Below are positions 53,371-63,260 of a DNA stretch of 64,000 nucleotides, one piece after another (within the stretch, counting starts at the first letter, position 1; each line of letters opens with the position of its first letter). The notes beneath the pieces were generated by a model. That model had not been told where the DNA came from. It did not search any database and worked only from the letters and a program-made list of their open reading frames with translations. Position numbers and translations under genes: made by a program. The stretch is from Antarctobacter heliothermus (GTDB lineage Bacteria > Pseudomonadota > Alphaproteobacteria > Rhodobacterales > Rhodobacteraceae), in assembly GCF_900188425.1 (NCBI RefSeq), contig NZ_FZON01000022.1, positions 1 to 64,000 of the forward strand, in the 5' to 3' direction.

Positions 53371-54354
53371 ATGGGCAGCTTCATCCTGCGGCGGGTTCTC
53401 TACATGATCCCGACCGTCTTTCTGGTCTCTATCGTCACTTTTGTCATCATCCAGTTGCCGCCGGGCGACTACCTGGATTCGCTGGCTGCCGAGATGGGCG
53501 AGGCCGGTGTCGATAACACCGCCGTCGTCGAACAACTGCGCGAGCAGTACGGGCTGGGTCAGCCGATGTACCTGCAATATTGGAAATGGATGACCGGCAT
53601 CCTGCTGGAGGGCGATTTCGGCATTTCCTTTGAAAAGAACGTGCCGGTGACGGATGTGATCTGGGACAGGCTGGGCTGGACCTTTGCAATCTCTATCCTG
53701 ACGCTAATTTTCATCTGGATCGTGGCGCTGCCCATCGGCATCTATTCGGCGGTGCGCAAATATTCAGTCGGCGATTACGTCGCCACCTTGTTTGGCTTTG
53801 TCGGGCTGGCGGTGCCGAATTTCCTGCTGGCGCTGGTCATGATGTATGTGGCCTTCAAGTACTTCGGCCAGTCGGTGGGCGGGCTGGTCAGCCCCGAATA
53901 CCTCGACCAGCCCTGGACCTGGGCCAAGTTCACCAACCTGCTGCAACACATTTGGATGCCCGTGTTCGTGGTCGGCACATCCGGGGCGGCGGCGCTGATC
54001 CGCATCATGCGCGCCAACCTGCTGGATGAATTGTACCGGCCCTATGTCGTCACCGCCCGCGCCAAGGGCATGTCCGAATTTCAACTGTTGTTGCGTTATC
54101 CCGTGCGGGTGGCGCTGAACCCCTTCATCTCGACCATCGGGTGGATTTTGCCGACGCTGGTGTCGGGTGAGATCATCGTCGCCGTGGTCATGAACCTGCC
54201 CACGACCGGGCCGCTGCTGCTGCGCGCGCTGTTGGTGCAGGACATGTACCTTGCCGGATCGCTGATCCTGATCGTCAGCATGCTGACCGTGATCGGCACG
54301 CTGCTGTCCGATGTCCTGCTTGCCTGGGTCGACCCGAGGATACGCTACCAATGA
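53371..54354 (+). CDS. ABC transporter permease (DppB/AgpB type)
   Basis: 327 residues, six membrane segments, BPD_transp_1: RRVLYMIPTVFLVSIVTFV N-terminus, REQYGLGQPMYLQYWKWM, and the EAA-loop MRANLLDELYRPYVVTARAKGMSE. The start has GGAGAAG 8 nt upstream. It overlaps the second permease by 4 bp. Confidence 0.93.
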   Translation: MGSFILRRVLYMIPTVFLVSIVTFVIIQLPPGDYLDSLAAEMGEAGVDNTAVVEQLREQYGLGQPMYLQYWKWMTGILLEGDFGISFEKNVPVTDVIWDRLGWTFAISILTLIFIWIVALPIGIYSAVRKYSVGDYVATLFGFVGLAVPNFLLALVMMYVAFKYFGQSVGGLVSPEYLDQPWTWAKFTNLLQHIWMPVFVVGTSGAAALIRIMRANLLDELYRPYVVTARAKGMSEFQLLLRYPVRVALNPFISTIGWILPTLVSGEIIVAVVMNLPTTGPLLLRALLVQDMYLAGSLILIVSMLTVIGTLLSDVLLAWVDPRIRYQ

Positions 54355-55496
54355 CATCCATCGATTCCGCATCCGAGGTGCAGGCGGTCGAGTCCGTCAA
54401 GACACCTGATCTGCTGGGCCCCTGGGCGCTGATGTGGCGGCAGTTCCGCCGTCACAAGATCGCTTATTTCAGCCTGTTCATCGTCGGCTTTGTCTATGTC
54501 GTTGCGCTGTTCGGCGAATTCCTGTCGCCCGCCGACCATCTGGCCACCAACACCCGCGCGCCATTCGCGCCGCCGCAGGGCATTCATTTCCTTGCCCCCG
54601 CAGAGGACGGCGGCAGCCGGTTCATCCTGCACGCGCGGGGCCTGAAGATGGAGATCGACCGCGAGGCAATGCGCCGACACTTTGTCGAGGACCCGGAAAA
54701 ACTGATCCCGCTGGGCTTTTTCGTCAAAGGCCATGAGTACAAACTGCTCTGGTTGATCCCGACGAACCGGCATTTCTTTGGCCCCAAGGACCCGAAACAA
54801 AAGGTCTATTTCTTCGGTGCCGACCGGCTGGGTCGTGACATCCTGAGCCGGATCATCATGGGCACGCGGATTTCCATGTCCATCGGCCTTGTCGGTGTGG
54901 CGGTGTCGCTGCTGGTGGGGGTCAGTCTGGGCGGGATTTCGGGGTATTACGGCGGCTGGATCGACAACGCGATCCAGCGGTTGATCGAATTCCTGCGGTC
55001 CATTCCCACCATTCCGCTGTGGATGGGGCTGGCCGCAGCGATCCCGCTGGATTGGCCGCCGCTGCGCACCTATTTCGTGGTGACGCTCATCGTGTCCATG
55101 ATCGGCTGGACAACCCTTGCGCGCGAGGTGCGGGGCAAGTTCCTGTCGCTGCGGCATGAGGATTTCGTCACCGCCGCGCGGCTGGACGGGCTGTCCGACT
55201 GGCAGGTGATCCGCAAACACCTGGTGCCCAGTTTCGCCAGCCATATCATCGCCTCGCTGACGCTGGCGGTGCCGCTGATGATCCTTGCCGAAACCTCGCT
55301 GTCTTTCCTCGGGATCGGGCTGCAACCGCCCATCGTGTCGTGGGGGACCCTGCTGAAAGAGGCGCAGAACATCCGCACCATCATCGAGGCCCCCTGGCTC
55401 TTGATTGCACCCGGCGCGGTCATCGTGACTGCGGTGCTTGCCCTCAACTTTCTAGGAGACGGCCTTCGCGATGCCGCAGATCCCTATGCAAACTGA
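54351..55496 (+). CDS. ABC transporter permease (DppC/AgpC type)
   Basis: 381 residues, longer than DppC because of an extended periplasmic part between the first two helices (about 60-150, including LAPAEDGGSRFILHARG). Then FFGADRLGRDILSRIIMGTRIS and EAA loop (LRHEDFVTAARLDGLSDWQVI). The extended loop is normal for the AgpC group. The stop overlaps the ATPase gene start region. Confidence 0.93.
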   Translation: MTSIDSASEVQAVESVKTPDLLGPWALMWRQFRRHKIAYFSLFIVGFVYVVALFGEFLSPADHLATNTRAPFAPPQGIHFLAPAEDGGSRFILHARGLKMEIDREAMRRHFVEDPEKLIPLGFFVKGHEYKLLWLIPTNRHFFGPKDPKQKVYFFGADRLGRDILSRIIMGTRISMSIGLVGVAVSLLVGVSLGGISGYYGGWIDNAIQRLIEFLRSIPTIPLWMGLAAAIPLDWPPLRTYFVVTLIVSMIGWTTLAREVRGKFLSLRHEDFVTAARLDGLSDWQVIRKHLVPSFASHIIASLTLAVPLMILAETSLSFLGIGLQPPIVSWGTLLKEAQNIRTIIEAPWLLIAPGAVIVTAVLALNFLGDGLRDAADPYAN

Positions 55497-56532
55497 CATC
55501 ACAGAAACCCCGATGATCCAGATTCGCGGGCTCAAGACCCACTTCTTTACCGACGACGGGTTGGTGAAGGCCGTCGAAGGTGTGGATCTGGACATCCACC
55601 CCAACCGGACACTGTGCCTGCTGGGGGAAAGTGGCTGCGGCAAGTCGATCCTTGCCCGGTCCATCCTGCGCATTGTCGATGCGCCGGGGCGGATCACCGG
55701 CGGCAGCATTCTGTATCACGCAGCCGACGGACGCACCGTCGATCTGGCCCGCGCGCGGTCTGGGTCGCGCGCCCTACGGTCGATCCGGGGCAGCGACATT
55801 TCGATGATCTTTCAGGAGCCGATGAGTTCTTTGGGGCCGATCCAGAAGATCGGCAAGCAGATCACCGAAACCATCCGCCTGCACCGCGACGTGACCAGAG
55901 CCGAGGCCAAGGCAGAGGCCATCGACATGCTGGCCCGCGTCGGCATCCCGCGCCCGGCGGAACGGTTCGAAAGCTATCCGTTCGAGCTGTCGGGCGGGAT
56001 GCGGCAGCGTGCAATGATCGCCATGGCGCTGTCCTGTCAGCCGCGCCTGTTGATCGCGGATGAGCCGACAACGGCGCTGGACGTGACCACGCAGGCGCAA
56101 ATTCTCGACCTGATCGCCGAGCTGAAAGAAGAGTTTCGGATGGCGGTGATGCTGATCACCCATGATCTGGGTGTGGTGGCCGAAGTCGCCGATGATGTGG
56201 CCGTCATGTACATGGGCCGGATCGTCGAGAAATCGGACGTCTACGGGTTATTTGAATCCCCCCGCCATCCCTACACCCGCGCGTTGCTGAATTCGGTGCC
56301 GCGTATCGGCATGACCTCGAAGGAGCGACTGCCTGCCATTCGCGGCATGGTTCCGCATCCTCTGGCGCGGCCATCGGGTTGTACCTTTCGTACCCGCTGC
56401 GATCATTTCATGCCGGGGACTTGTGACCTGCGTGAACCGCCTTTGAAACCCGTCGAGGACGGCGAAGTGGCCTGTTTCCTGCACGAAGACGGCGCGCGCC
56501 TTCGGCCTGACATGGAGAACGCCGATGACTGA
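55486..56532 (+). CDS. ABC transporter ATP-binding protein (DppD type)
   Basis: 348 residues from ATG 55486 (55471 and 55513 are alternatives; none has an ideal ribosome site, AGGAG lies at 55453-55457). Walker [10 protein letters not shown], signature [13 protein letters not shown], Walker [13 protein letters not shown], and the oligopeptide-transporter C-terminal extension [16 protein letters not shown] with Cys for a possible Fe-S or disulfide. The Walker A ends KSI rather than KST. It overlaps the next ATPase gene by 8 bp. Confidence 0.92.
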   Translation: MQTDITETPMIQIRGLKTHFFTDDGLVKAVEGVDLDIHPNRTLCLLGESGCGKSILARSILRIVDAPGRITGGSILYHAADGRTVDLARARSGSRALRSIRGSDISMIFQEPMSSLGPIQKIGKQITETIRLHRDVTRAEAKAEAIDMLARVGIPRPAERFESYPFELSGGMRQRAMIAMALSCQPRLLIADEPTTALDVTTQAQILDLIAELKEEFRMAVMLITHDLGVVAEVADDVAVMYMGRIVEKSDVYGLFESPRHPYTRALLNSVPRIGMTSKERLPAIRGMVPHPLARPSGCTFRTRCDHFMPGTCDLREPPLKPVEDGEVACFLHEDGARLRPDMENADD

Positions 56533-57514
56533 CTCCATTCTCGAAGTGCGCGACCTGACCATGTCCTTTGGCGGAAACAAGGGCGGGTGGCTGTCGAAAC
56601 CGGCCAAGGGATTTGTCGCCGTGGATGCGGTTTCCTTTGACGTGAGGCGCGGGGAGACATTCGGCATCGTGGGTGAAAGTGGCAGCGGCAAGACCACGCT
56701 GGGGCGCTGCATCCTGCGCGTGCTGGACCCGAGCGACGGCAGCATCCGGTTCCGGCCGCAATCGGGGCAGGAGGTCGACCTGGCCGATGCGCCGATCGAA
56801 CAGTTGCGGCAGGTCTGGCGCAAGCTGCGGATGATCTTTCAAGACCCTCAGGCCTCGCTGAACCCGCGCCTTCGGGTGATCGACATTGTCGGCCAGGCCT
56901 TGCAGAAATCCGAAGGGCTGAGGGGCAAGGCGCTGGCTGAACGGGTCGGCACCCTGTTGGAAAACGTCGGGTTGCGCCACGAGTTCATGCACCGTTACCC
57001 CAATGCCTTTTCCGGCGGCCAGCGGCAGCGTCTGGGCATCGCGCGGGCATTGTCGACGCATCCCGAACTGGTGGTCGCGGATGAGGCGGTGTCGGCGCTG
57101 GATGTGTCCATCCAGGCGCAGACGCTGAACCTGTTGCAGGACTTGCAGCAGGAATTTTCCCTGACCTTTGTCTTTATCGCGCATGATCTGGCGGTGGTGG
57201 AACATATCTGCGACCGGGTGGCGGTGATGTATCGGGGCCAGTTCGTCGAGGTGGCCGATACCGCGACCCTGTTCCGCGCACCGCAGCACCCCTACACCCG
57301 CGCGCTGCTACAGGCGGTGCCCGTCGCCGATCCGCGCCAACGCCGCCGCAAGGCCGGGGCAGGGGCGGAACCGGTGGATGTGACTGCGTCGACCACGGGC
57401 TGCCGGTTCGCCCCGCGCTGTCCTCATGCCACCGACCTGTGCCGCGCCACCCGGCCGCCGGTGCGCAACATTGGCGGCGCGGATGTGCTGTGCCACTTTG
57501 CTGGCGAAATCTGA
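56525..57514 (+). CDS. ABC transporter ATP-binding protein (DppF type)
   Basis: 329 residues. Walker [10 protein letters not shown], signature [13 protein letters not shown], Walker [13 protein letters not shown] (Ala replaces the usual Pro), C-terminal oligopeptide extension [15 protein letters not shown]. Pairs with the DppD-type ATPase. Last transporter gene; a GntR gene follows 76 bp later on the same strand. Confidence 0.92.
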   Translation: MTDSILEVRDLTMSFGGNKGGWLSKPAKGFVAVDAVSFDVRRGETFGIVGESGSGKTTLGRCILRVLDPSDGSIRFRPQSGQEVDLADAPIEQLRQVWRKLRMIFQDPQASLNPRLRVIDIVGQALQKSEGLRGKALAERVGTLLENVGLRHEFMHRYPNAFSGGQRQRLGIARALSTHPELVVADEAVSALDVSIQAQTLNLLQDLQQEFSLTFVFIAHDLAVVEHICDRVAVMYRGQFVEVADTATLFRAPQHPYTRALLQAVPVADPRQRRRKAGAGAEPVDVTASTTGCRFAPRCPHATDLCRATRPPVRNIGGADVLCHFAGEI

Positions 57515-57590
57515 TGCCAGCCAGGGCAGGGTGGTACTTGGCAAACCGCCCGGTTATAGTGACCGGCGATCCCGGAGGACGGATAAACGC

Positions 57591-58271
57591 ATGAAGCTGC
57601 GGGAAGATACCGAGGACACACCGCTTTACGAAGCGATCCTGAGCGAAATCTACTTGGGCCGTCTGGCCGACGGCCAGCGGCTGAAGGTTTCCGAGCTTGC
57701 AAACCGTTTCGGTGTCAGCACCAGCCCGGTTCGCGAGGTCTTGCGGCGGATGCAGGGCGAAGGCTTTGTCCAGATCCACCCGAACAAGGGCGCGACGGTC
57801 CGGCCTACGGATGCGGGGTTTATCCAGAACGTCTTTGAGGTCTTGCAAATGCTGGAGCCTTATTTCGTGACCTGGTTTGCGGATTATGCCCCCGACGAAC
57901 ACATCGACGAATTGGAAGCGATCCAGAAAAAGATCCATGCCACGTCACACAGCGAGCAACTGGAATTCCGCAAACTGGATTTCCAGTTTCACAACATCTT
58001 TTGCCGCAACCACTACAACCAGACTGCGGCCGAGATTTGGCGCAACCTGCGCACTTCTCTGAATGTGCAGGCCGCGCGGCTGCGGATTTCTCCTGCCCGC
58101 TTTGAGACGATCAAGGAAGAACATGACGAGCTGATCGCTGCCTGTCGCGCGCATGACGCCGCACAGGCGCATCTGGTGATCCGCAAACACGCCGATGGTT
58201 CTTTTGTACAGATGTCACAACAGATCCGCGCATTGGGCCTGTCGGCAAACCGATTGTCTCGGGCGCCATAG
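57591..58271 (+). CDS. GntR-family regulator, FCD domain
   Basis: 226 residues. N-terminal winged helix (PLYEAILSEIYLGRLADGQR, LKVSELANRFGVSTSPVREVLRRMQGEG) and FCD effector domain (DFQFHNIFCRNHYNQTAAE; EEHDELIAACRAHDAAQAH with metal-binding His). The start at 57591 has GGAGGA upstream. Close to the ABC importer operon, which it probably regulates; a CGGT-N7-ACCG inverted repeat (57551-57565) just upstream is a possible own site. Confidence 0.9.
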   Translation: MKLREDTEDTPLYEAILSEIYLGRLADGQRLKVSELANRFGVSTSPVREVLRRMQGEGFVQIHPNKGATVRPTDAGFIQNVFEVLQMLEPYFVTWFADYAPDEHIDELEAIQKKIHATSHSEQLEFRKLDFQFHNIFCRNHYNQTAAEIWRNLRTSLNVQAARLRISPARFETIKEEHDELIAACRAHDAAQAHLVIRKHADGSFVQMSQQIRALGLSANRLSRAP

Positions 58272-58619
58272 GCTCTCTTGAATGTAACATAACACAGATT
58301 ATCGGCACAAACGTGTCAGCGTGAGTTTACCCTGCCCTCGAAAACACCTGAGCGGGATATGAGATGGCCGGCTGTCCTGTTGGACCTGGCGCGTCGACCG
58401 GGATTGGCATTAGGGAACTACGCCGCACGCACGGCATCAACGACGGCACGTTTTGCATGAGGCGTTCGAAATTCGACGGCATGCAGTGCTTGGCACCACA
58501 TTCTCTGCATGTATGTGAGGGAAAGATCCGACACCAAACACAACGCTCAAGGTGACATGCCGAGGGCGCGGATCACTGGACCTCAAGCCCCGGGCAAATG
58601 TGTGACCGGAGGCGCCGTG
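58272..58619. other. Region with IS3 relic between GntR and KduD-like genes
   Basis: No intact gene. Apart from the IS3 fragment at 58409-58486 nothing could be assigned. It separates the ABC importer operon from the convergent dehydrogenase operon. Confidence 0.5.
58409..58486 (+). pseudogene. IS3-family OrfA transposase fragment
   Basis: The frame reads RELRRTHGINDGTFCMRRSK-FDGMQ, the helix-turn-helix of IS3-group OrfA proteins (normally HGI-x-x-x-TFY-x-W-x-x-K-[YF]-GGM). The aromatic residues after TF have mutated and both ends are lost. Confidence 0.65.
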
Positions 58620-59387
58620 TCAGCGCCCCATCCAGCCGCCGTCCACCACCAGGATCTCTCCGTTGACATAATCCGACGCGGCGGAGGCAAGGAACACGGC
58701 GGGACCGGCAAAGTCCTGCGGCGTTCCCCAGCGGCCCTGCGGTATGCGCGCAAGGATCGCCTCGGATCGGTCGGGATCATCCTGCAAGGCCTGCGTGTTG
58801 TCAGTAGCCACATACCCCGGCGCGATGGCGTTCACGTTGACACCCTTGCCCGCCCATTCATTGGCCAAGGCCTTGGTCAACTGCGCGATCCCGCCCTTGG
58901 ACGCCGCATAGCCCGGCACGGTGATCCCGCCCTGAAAACTCAGCAATGACGCGGTGAAGATGATTTTGCCCCGGCCCCGTTCGACCATGCCGCGCCCGAT
59001 CTCACGGCTCAGGACAAACTGCGCCGAGAGGTTCACCTCGATCACCTCATCCCACCAGTCGTCGGGATGCTCTGCCGCCGGTTTGCGTTTGATGGTGCCA
59101 GCGTTGTTGATCAGGATGTCGGGTTTGACGCCATCCGCGTCAAGCTGTGCCGCAAAACCCGTCACCGCCGCGCGGTCAGAAAAATCGCACTGATAGGCCC
59201 TGAACTTGCGCCCCAGCGCCGTCACCGCCTGTTCCACCTCGGATCCCGGCGCCAGCGACGCGCTGACCCCGACGATATCCGCCCCCGCCTGCGCCAGTGC
59301 CTCGGCCATGCCACGGCCAATGCCGCGCTTGGCGCCGGTGACAACGGCGGTCTTGCCGCTCAGGTCAAAGCTTGAAAGGACGGTCAT
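58620..59387 (-). CDS. 2-deoxy-D-gluconate 3-dehydrogenase-like SDR (KduD-like)
   Basis: 255 residues, classical SDR. Cofactor motif TGAKRGIG (17-24), NNAG (94-97), catalytic Y160-x-x-x-K164, ending DYVNGEILVVDGGWMGR. Motifs QALQDDPDRSEAILARIPQGRWG and the GGITVPGYAASKGG loop are typical of KduD. Interconverts a keto-deoxy sugar acid with NAD(P). Overlaps the Zn-dehydrogenase gene by 4 bp. Confidence 0.9.
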   Translation of the reverse strand: MTVLSSFDLSGKTAVVTGAKRGIGRGMAEALAQAGADIVGVSASLAPGSEVEQAVTALGRKFRAYQCDFSDRAAVTGFAAQLDADGVKPDILINNAGTIKRKPAAEHPDDWWDEVIEVNLSAQFVLSREIGRGMVERGRGKIIFTASLLSFQGGITVPGYAASKGGIAQLTKALANEWAGKGVNVNAIAPGYVATDNTQALQDDPDRSEAILARIPQGRWGTPQDFAGPAVFLASAASDYVNGEILVVDGGWMGR

Positions 59388-60418
59388 GCAGGGTCTCCCA
59401 CCTTGATGAGGCTTTTCAGGGCTGTCGGGCTGGCGTCGAGCGCTTCGAACGCCTTTTGAATGTCGGCCAGCGGGCTGACATCGGTGATTACCGTATCAGA
59501 GGCTATCTTGCCCTCGGCTACAAGGACGATGGCCTTGTCGTAGTCTTCGGGTTCATAGACCCGCGCACCGATCAGTTTCAACTCTCGCCAGAAGAATTGG
59601 AACATATCCACCTGCGGTTTCTTGGCGTGGATCGCCACCATGACAATCCGCGCGCGGGTGGCGGCCACGGCGGTCATGGCATCGACACCGGGCTGTGAGC
59701 CTGAGACCTCGAACACCACATCGGCCCCTTTGGTGCCGGTGCGTGCCTCAATCACCGATTTCAGGTCCTCCTTGGCCGGGTTCACCGTGTCGAACCCCAG
59801 CGCGCGCGCAATCTCCAGCCGGGTCTCATTGACTTCGGACAGCACGACATTGCCGCCCGCCTCACGCGCGACCATGGCGACCAGCACGCCAATCGGGCCG
59901 CCGCCAATCACCACCACGTCCTCACCCGGCTGCACCCCGGCCATGCGCACGTCATGGCAGGCCACGGCAACGGGTTCGATCAGCGCGGCATGGTCCAGCC
60001 GCATCCCGTCCGGCAGGATGTGCAGCGTGTGCGCGGGCGCGTTCCACAGTTCCTGCATCGCACCATCGGTATCGAGGCCAAGGAATTTCTGGTTGTGACA
60101 GATATGGGCATGACCACGCTTGCAGGCGGGGCAGGTGCCGCAAGGGTCCAGCGGGCGCACCACCACGTTCTGCCCCGGCGCAACATTGGTCACGCCCTCA
60201 CCCACCGCCGCGACCACCGCCGACATCTCATGCCCGACGATGCGGTTCAAACCCACACGCGCGTCCATATTGCCATGAAACACATGCATGTCGGTGCCAC
60301 AGATACCGCAATAGGCGATGCGTAATTGCACCTCACCGGGGCCGGGCGCGGGGGCATCAGCCTGTTCAACGGTAAAGGTGCGGTTGCCGCGATAAAAAGC
60401 GGCGTCGATCTTTGTCAT
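59384..60418 (-). CDS. Zinc-dependent MDR dehydrogenase
   Basis: 344 residues. Catalytic zinc in [14 protein letters not shown] and [10 protein letters not shown], structural Cys set [15 protein letters not shown], Rossmann [12 protein letters not shown]. Resembles sorbitol/threonine-type dehydrogenases acting on polyols or aldonates. Between the dehydratase gene (4-bp overlap) and the KduD-like gene, so it probably oxidises an intermediate of the same sugar acid. Confidence 0.92.
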   Translation of the reverse strand: MTKIDAAFYRGNRTFTVEQADAPAPGPGEVQLRIAYCGICGTDMHVFHGNMDARVGLNRIVGHEMSAVVAAVGEGVTNVAPGQNVVVRPLDPCGTCPACKRGHAHICHNQKFLGLDTDGAMQELWNAPAHTLHILPDGMRLDHAALIEPVAVACHDVRMAGVQPGEDVVVIGGGPIGVLVAMVAREAGGNVVLSEVNETRLEIARALGFDTVNPAKEDLKSVIEARTGTKGADVVFEVSGSQPGVDAMTAVAATRARIVMVAIHAKKPQVDMFQFFWRELKLIGARVYEPEDYDKAIVLVAEGKIASDTVITDVSPLADIQKAFEALDASPTALKSLIKVGDPA

Positions 60419-61530
60419 CCGTGCATCTCCTCATGAGCGGCTTGCAATCTGTCCCAGTCGAAAATCACGCCCGTGCCCGGTGTATCCGGGGCGACGGCGC
60501 GGTGATCCTCGACCACCAAGGGGCGGATTGTGTAGGTGTCGATGGGAAAGGAATGCACCTCGATCCAGCCAAGGCCCTGCCCCGACACAAGGCTGACGTG
60601 CAGTTCCTGCATCCCGTGGCTGCACACCGGAATGCCATGCGCACGGCCCAAGGCCGCCACCTGCAACCAGCCGGTGATGCCACCACAGTTGGACGCATCC
60701 GGTTGCAGGAAACTCAGCCGGGAATCCGCGACCGCGTATTCGAATTCATGGATCGTGTGCAGGTTCTCGCCCATGGCCAGCGGCATGCCGGTGGCCTCTG
60801 CGATGCGGCCATAGCCCTTGTAGTTGTCGGGAATGATCGGTTCCTCGAACCACGTCAGGTCATAGGGGGCAAAGGCGCGGGCGGCGTCGATCGCCTGCGC
60901 CTCTTCCATCGAGTAATTGGCATCCACCATGAAACGCGCGTCCGGGCCGATCAACTCGCGCACGGCCTTGACCCGTTCCACGTCCTCAGCCAGCGTCGGC
61001 TGCCCCACCTTGATCTTTACCGCGTCAAAGCCACGATCCAGGTAGCCCCGAATGCTGTCCAGCAGCTTTGGCAGGGGAAAGTTCAGGTCGATCCCGCCCG
61101 CATAGGCCTGACAGCGGTCCCCTGCCCCGCCTGCCATCTGCCACAGCGGCTGGCCCGTGCGTTTGCCGCGCAGATCCCACAGCGCGATGTCCACCGCCGA
61201 GATCGCAAACGACGCGATGCCGCCCCGTGCGACGTAATGGACGTGCCATTGCATCGCGTCGTACAGCGCCTCGACATCGCCCGCCGGTTTGCCGACCAGA
61301 AATGGCGCAAGATCATGTTCGATCATCGCGGCAATCGCCCGCCCGCCCTTGCCGCCGGTATAGGTGTAGCCGGTGCCCTGACTGCCATCGTCCAGCGTGA
61401 CGGTGGCGGTGATCAGTTCAAAATGTGTATGATCGCCGTGTTTTGCGTCGCTTAGCACCTCGGCCAGCGGCACGTCGAACAGACGCACAGTGACGCGTGC
61501 AATGCGGTCGGCGGTAGGGGCATGGGTCAT
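60415..61530 (-). CDS. Enolase-superfamily dehydratase (talarate/galactarate dehydratase-like)
   Basis: 371 residues from ATG 61530 (in-frame ATGs at 61539, 61548 also possible; none has a clear ribosome site). Complete mandelate-racemase-type site: K172-I-K174, D203 (VDANYS), E229/E230 (FEEPIIPDN), E255 (GENLHT), H305 (CSHGMQELH). The overall motifs recall L-talarate/galactarate dehydratases. First gene of the three-gene operon; its promoter region contains two operator-like sites and faces the GntR gene. Confidence 0.88.
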   Translation of the reverse strand: MTHAPTADRIARVTVRLFDVPLAEVLSDAKHGDHTHFELITATVTLDDGSQGTGYTYTGGKGGRAIAAMIEHDLAPFLVGKPAGDVEALYDAMQWHVHYVARGGIASFAISAVDIALWDLRGKRTGQPLWQMAGGAGDRCQAYAGGIDLNFPLPKLLDSIRGYLDRGFDAVKIKVGQPTLAEDVERVKAVRELIGPDARFMVDANYSMEEAQAIDAARAFAPYDLTWFEEPIIPDNYKGYGRIAEATGMPLAMGENLHTIHEFEYAVADSRLSFLQPDASNCGGITGWLQVAALGRAHGIPVCSHGMQELHVSLVSGQGLGWIEVHSFPIDTYTIRPLVVEDHRAVAPDTPGTGVIFDWDRLQAAHEEMHG

Positions 61531-61548
61531 GTCAGGCATCCCGGGCAT

Positions 61549-61563
61549 TTTGATCGTACCAAG
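61549..61563. promoter_or_regulatory. GntR/FCD-type operator, dehydratase side
   Basis: TTTGAT-CGT-ACCAAG, two mismatches to TTTGGTNNNACCAAA, 18 bp upstream of the dehydratase start used here. Confidence 0.65.
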
Positions 61564-61623
61564 TTTACCGTATCTGCGCCACAAATCGGCAATATGTCAA
61601 CATACATCGCTGAACTTTCCACG

Positions 61624-61638
61624 TTTAGTCATACCAAA
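61624..61638. promoter_or_regulatory. GntR/FCD-type operator, regulator side
   Basis: TTTAGT-CAT-ACCAAA, one mismatch to the perfect palindrome, 77 bp upstream of the GntR start. Lies in the shared divergent promoter, so autoregulation is expected. Confidence 0.7.
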
Positions 61639-61715
61639 ACTGACCAAATTGACTTCTCCGCCAAAGCTGGTCCAATTAGGAAACCTGGTTTTCCGGGCAA
61701 ACACAGGACCCAAGC

Positions 61716-62423
61716 ATGGCACAGCACGACGATTCTGGACGGGCCGCAGATCAGGTGGTGCACAGCATCGCGGAACGTATCCGCCTCGGCGATTTGCCCG
61801 ACGGCCAGCCGCTTCCCCCTGAGCGCGACCTGATGGAGGAATACGGCATCTCGCGCACTGTCGTGCGCGAGGCGGTGCGCACCCTGTCATCGCGCGGTCT
61901 GATCGAGGCGCTGCCGCGCCATCGGCCGGTGGTCCGCAAACCCGGATTTGATGCCGCCATTGACGCGGTAGGCAGCATCGTCACACATCTGCTGTCCGAA
62001 CCGGGCGGGGTCAGGAACCTCTTTGACACCCGCATCATGGTTGAGGCGGCACTGGCCCGACAGGCGGCGCAATTGGCCACCCGCGACGACATTGCCGCGC
62101 TGAAAGAGGCGCTGGAGGCGAACGCCGCCGCAGTTGAGGACAGCGAAGAATTCTACCGAACCGACAACGCCTTTCACGGTGTGTTGTACCAAATTCCACA
62201 GAACCCGGTTCTGCCGGCGATCCACCGCGCCTATACAACGTGGTTGGCCCCGCAATGGTCACAGATGCCCCGTCTGCCAGAGCGCAACCGCACCAACCTC
62301 GGGGCGCACAAGGCGATTTACGACGCCATCCTGATGCGCGACCCCGATGCGGCCGAGGCCCGCCTGCGCGACCACCTGTCCAAGGCCTGGGCGCAGGTGC
62401 GGGAAACCTTCGGCGACGTCTAG
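61716..62423 (+). CDS. GntR-family regulator, FCD domain (probable master of the TTTGGTNNNACCAAA regulon)
   Basis: 235 residues. Winged helix (AERIRLGDLPDGQPLPPERDL, YGISRTVVREAVRTLSSRGLIE) and FCD domain (LFDTRIMVEAALARQAA, RTDNAFHGVLYQ, HKAIYDAILMRDPDAAEARLRDHL with the metal-site His/Asp pattern). Divergent from the dehydratase operon, with operator-like sites between. FCD regulators usually respond to sugar acids or short organic acids. It ends in TAG and is followed by an inverted repeat. Confidence 0.92.
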   Translation: MAQHDDSGRAADQVVHSIAERIRLGDLPDGQPLPPERDLMEEYGISRTVVREAVRTLSSRGLIEALPRHRPVVRKPGFDAAIDAVGSIVTHLLSEPGGVRNLFDTRIMVEAALARQAAQLATRDDIAALKEALEANAAAVEDSEEFYRTDNAFHGVLYQIPQNPVLPAIHRAYTTWLAPQWSQMPRLPERNRTNLGAHKAIYDAILMRDPDAAEARLRDHLSKAWAQVRETFGDV

Positions 62424-62476
62424 GATCGAATGGATTGACCCCGCTCCGCACCTTGATCAACCATCCAACGCCAAAT

Positions 62477-62505
62477 CGCCTGCGCGCTCCTTGAGCGCGC
62501 AGGCG
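62477..62505. terminator. Inverted repeat between convergent genes
   Basis: Perfect 12-bp stem CGCCTGCGCGCT / AGCGCGCAGGCG, loop CCTTG, between the GntR stop and the convergent secreted-protein gene. No T-tract on either side; possible bidirectional terminator or barrier. Confidence 0.5.
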
Positions 62506-62538
62506 TAACCGGCACAACCATTGCCGGCGGGACTTGGC

Positions 62539-63165
62539 TCAGCGGACCTTGAAGACCTTTTCGTCTTCGACCTGAAAGCGGAACGCGGTGACACAGCCCG
62601 AGCTGGTGGACCGATCCTTGAAGGAGCCGTTGATGTCGTTTGCATCGGTGGACAGGCACCAGCCGTTGCCGTTGTCGCGTCCCCAGTGGCCGATCAGGTT
62701 GTCCTTGAACCGATCGTTGGCAAAGTCGCGGCGGTAGACCCGGATTTCATCCATCCAGAAGGCATCGTCGCCGCCGATCGTGATGTCGATGTGCTTGAGG
62801 TCAAAGGGCTCGAACGTGTCCGAGAAGTAGACCGCATCGGCAAAGACACCGCAGCGGGGATAGTCGAAACTGCCAAGCGCCGAGCTGAGCGGGTTGATGT
62901 TGGGGTTGATCTTCATGGTTTCGGCTTCGATGTCGGTGACCGACAGGGTGGCGGTGCCGGCGGGGTCGCCGTCGACGCTGACGAACTTGACCTGGACATT
63001 GCTCTTGGTGCCGGTGTGATCGAGGCTGGAGGTATGGCAATCGATCTGGGCAAAGTAGAGCGTCGAGGATCCGTCGGGTCTTTGCAGATCGGCCTGAACC
63101 ATGGTGCTGCTCAGGATCGTTGCTGCGGCGAGAGTGGCGGAGATGGCTTTGGTGAAACGGGTCAT
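62539..63165 (-). CDS. Secreted hypothetical protein
   Basis: 208 residues. Signal peptide (AISATLAAATILSSTMVQA). The mature part is beta-rich (YFAQIDCHTSSLDHTGTKSN, DDAFWMDEIRVYRRDFANDRF, NGWCLSTDANDINGSFKDRS) with four Cys, like a small lectin- or PLAT-type sandwich; the family is not identified. AAAGGA fixes the start at 63165. An 18-bp palindrome lies 78 bp upstream and an identical one precedes the divergent gene at 63844. Confidence 0.75.
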   Translation of the reverse strand: MTRFTKAISATLAAATILSSTMVQADLQRPDGSSTLYFAQIDCHTSSLDHTGTKSNVQVKFVSVDGDPAGTATLSVTDIEAETMKINPNINPLSSALGSFDYPRCGVFADAVYFSDTFEPFDLKHIDITIGGDDAFWMDEIRVYRRDFANDRFKDNLIGHWGRDNGNGWCLSTDANDINGSFKDRSTSSGCVTAFRFQVEDEKVFKVR

Positions 63166-63242
63166 TGGTCTGGTCCTTTGGGTTGAGTGTTCTGTGCTCT
63201 CTCGAGCGGTGACCCCAACATGCCCCGCCCCACCGACCCGCG

Positions 63243-63260
63243 CTGTGAACGCGTTCACAG
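63243..63260. promoter_or_regulatory. 18-bp palindrome, copy 1
   Basis: CTGTGAACGCGTTCACAG, perfect palindrome, 77 bp clear of the minus-strand gene start at 63165. The TGTGAACGCGTTCACA core looks like a LacI-family operator. Confidence 0.7.
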
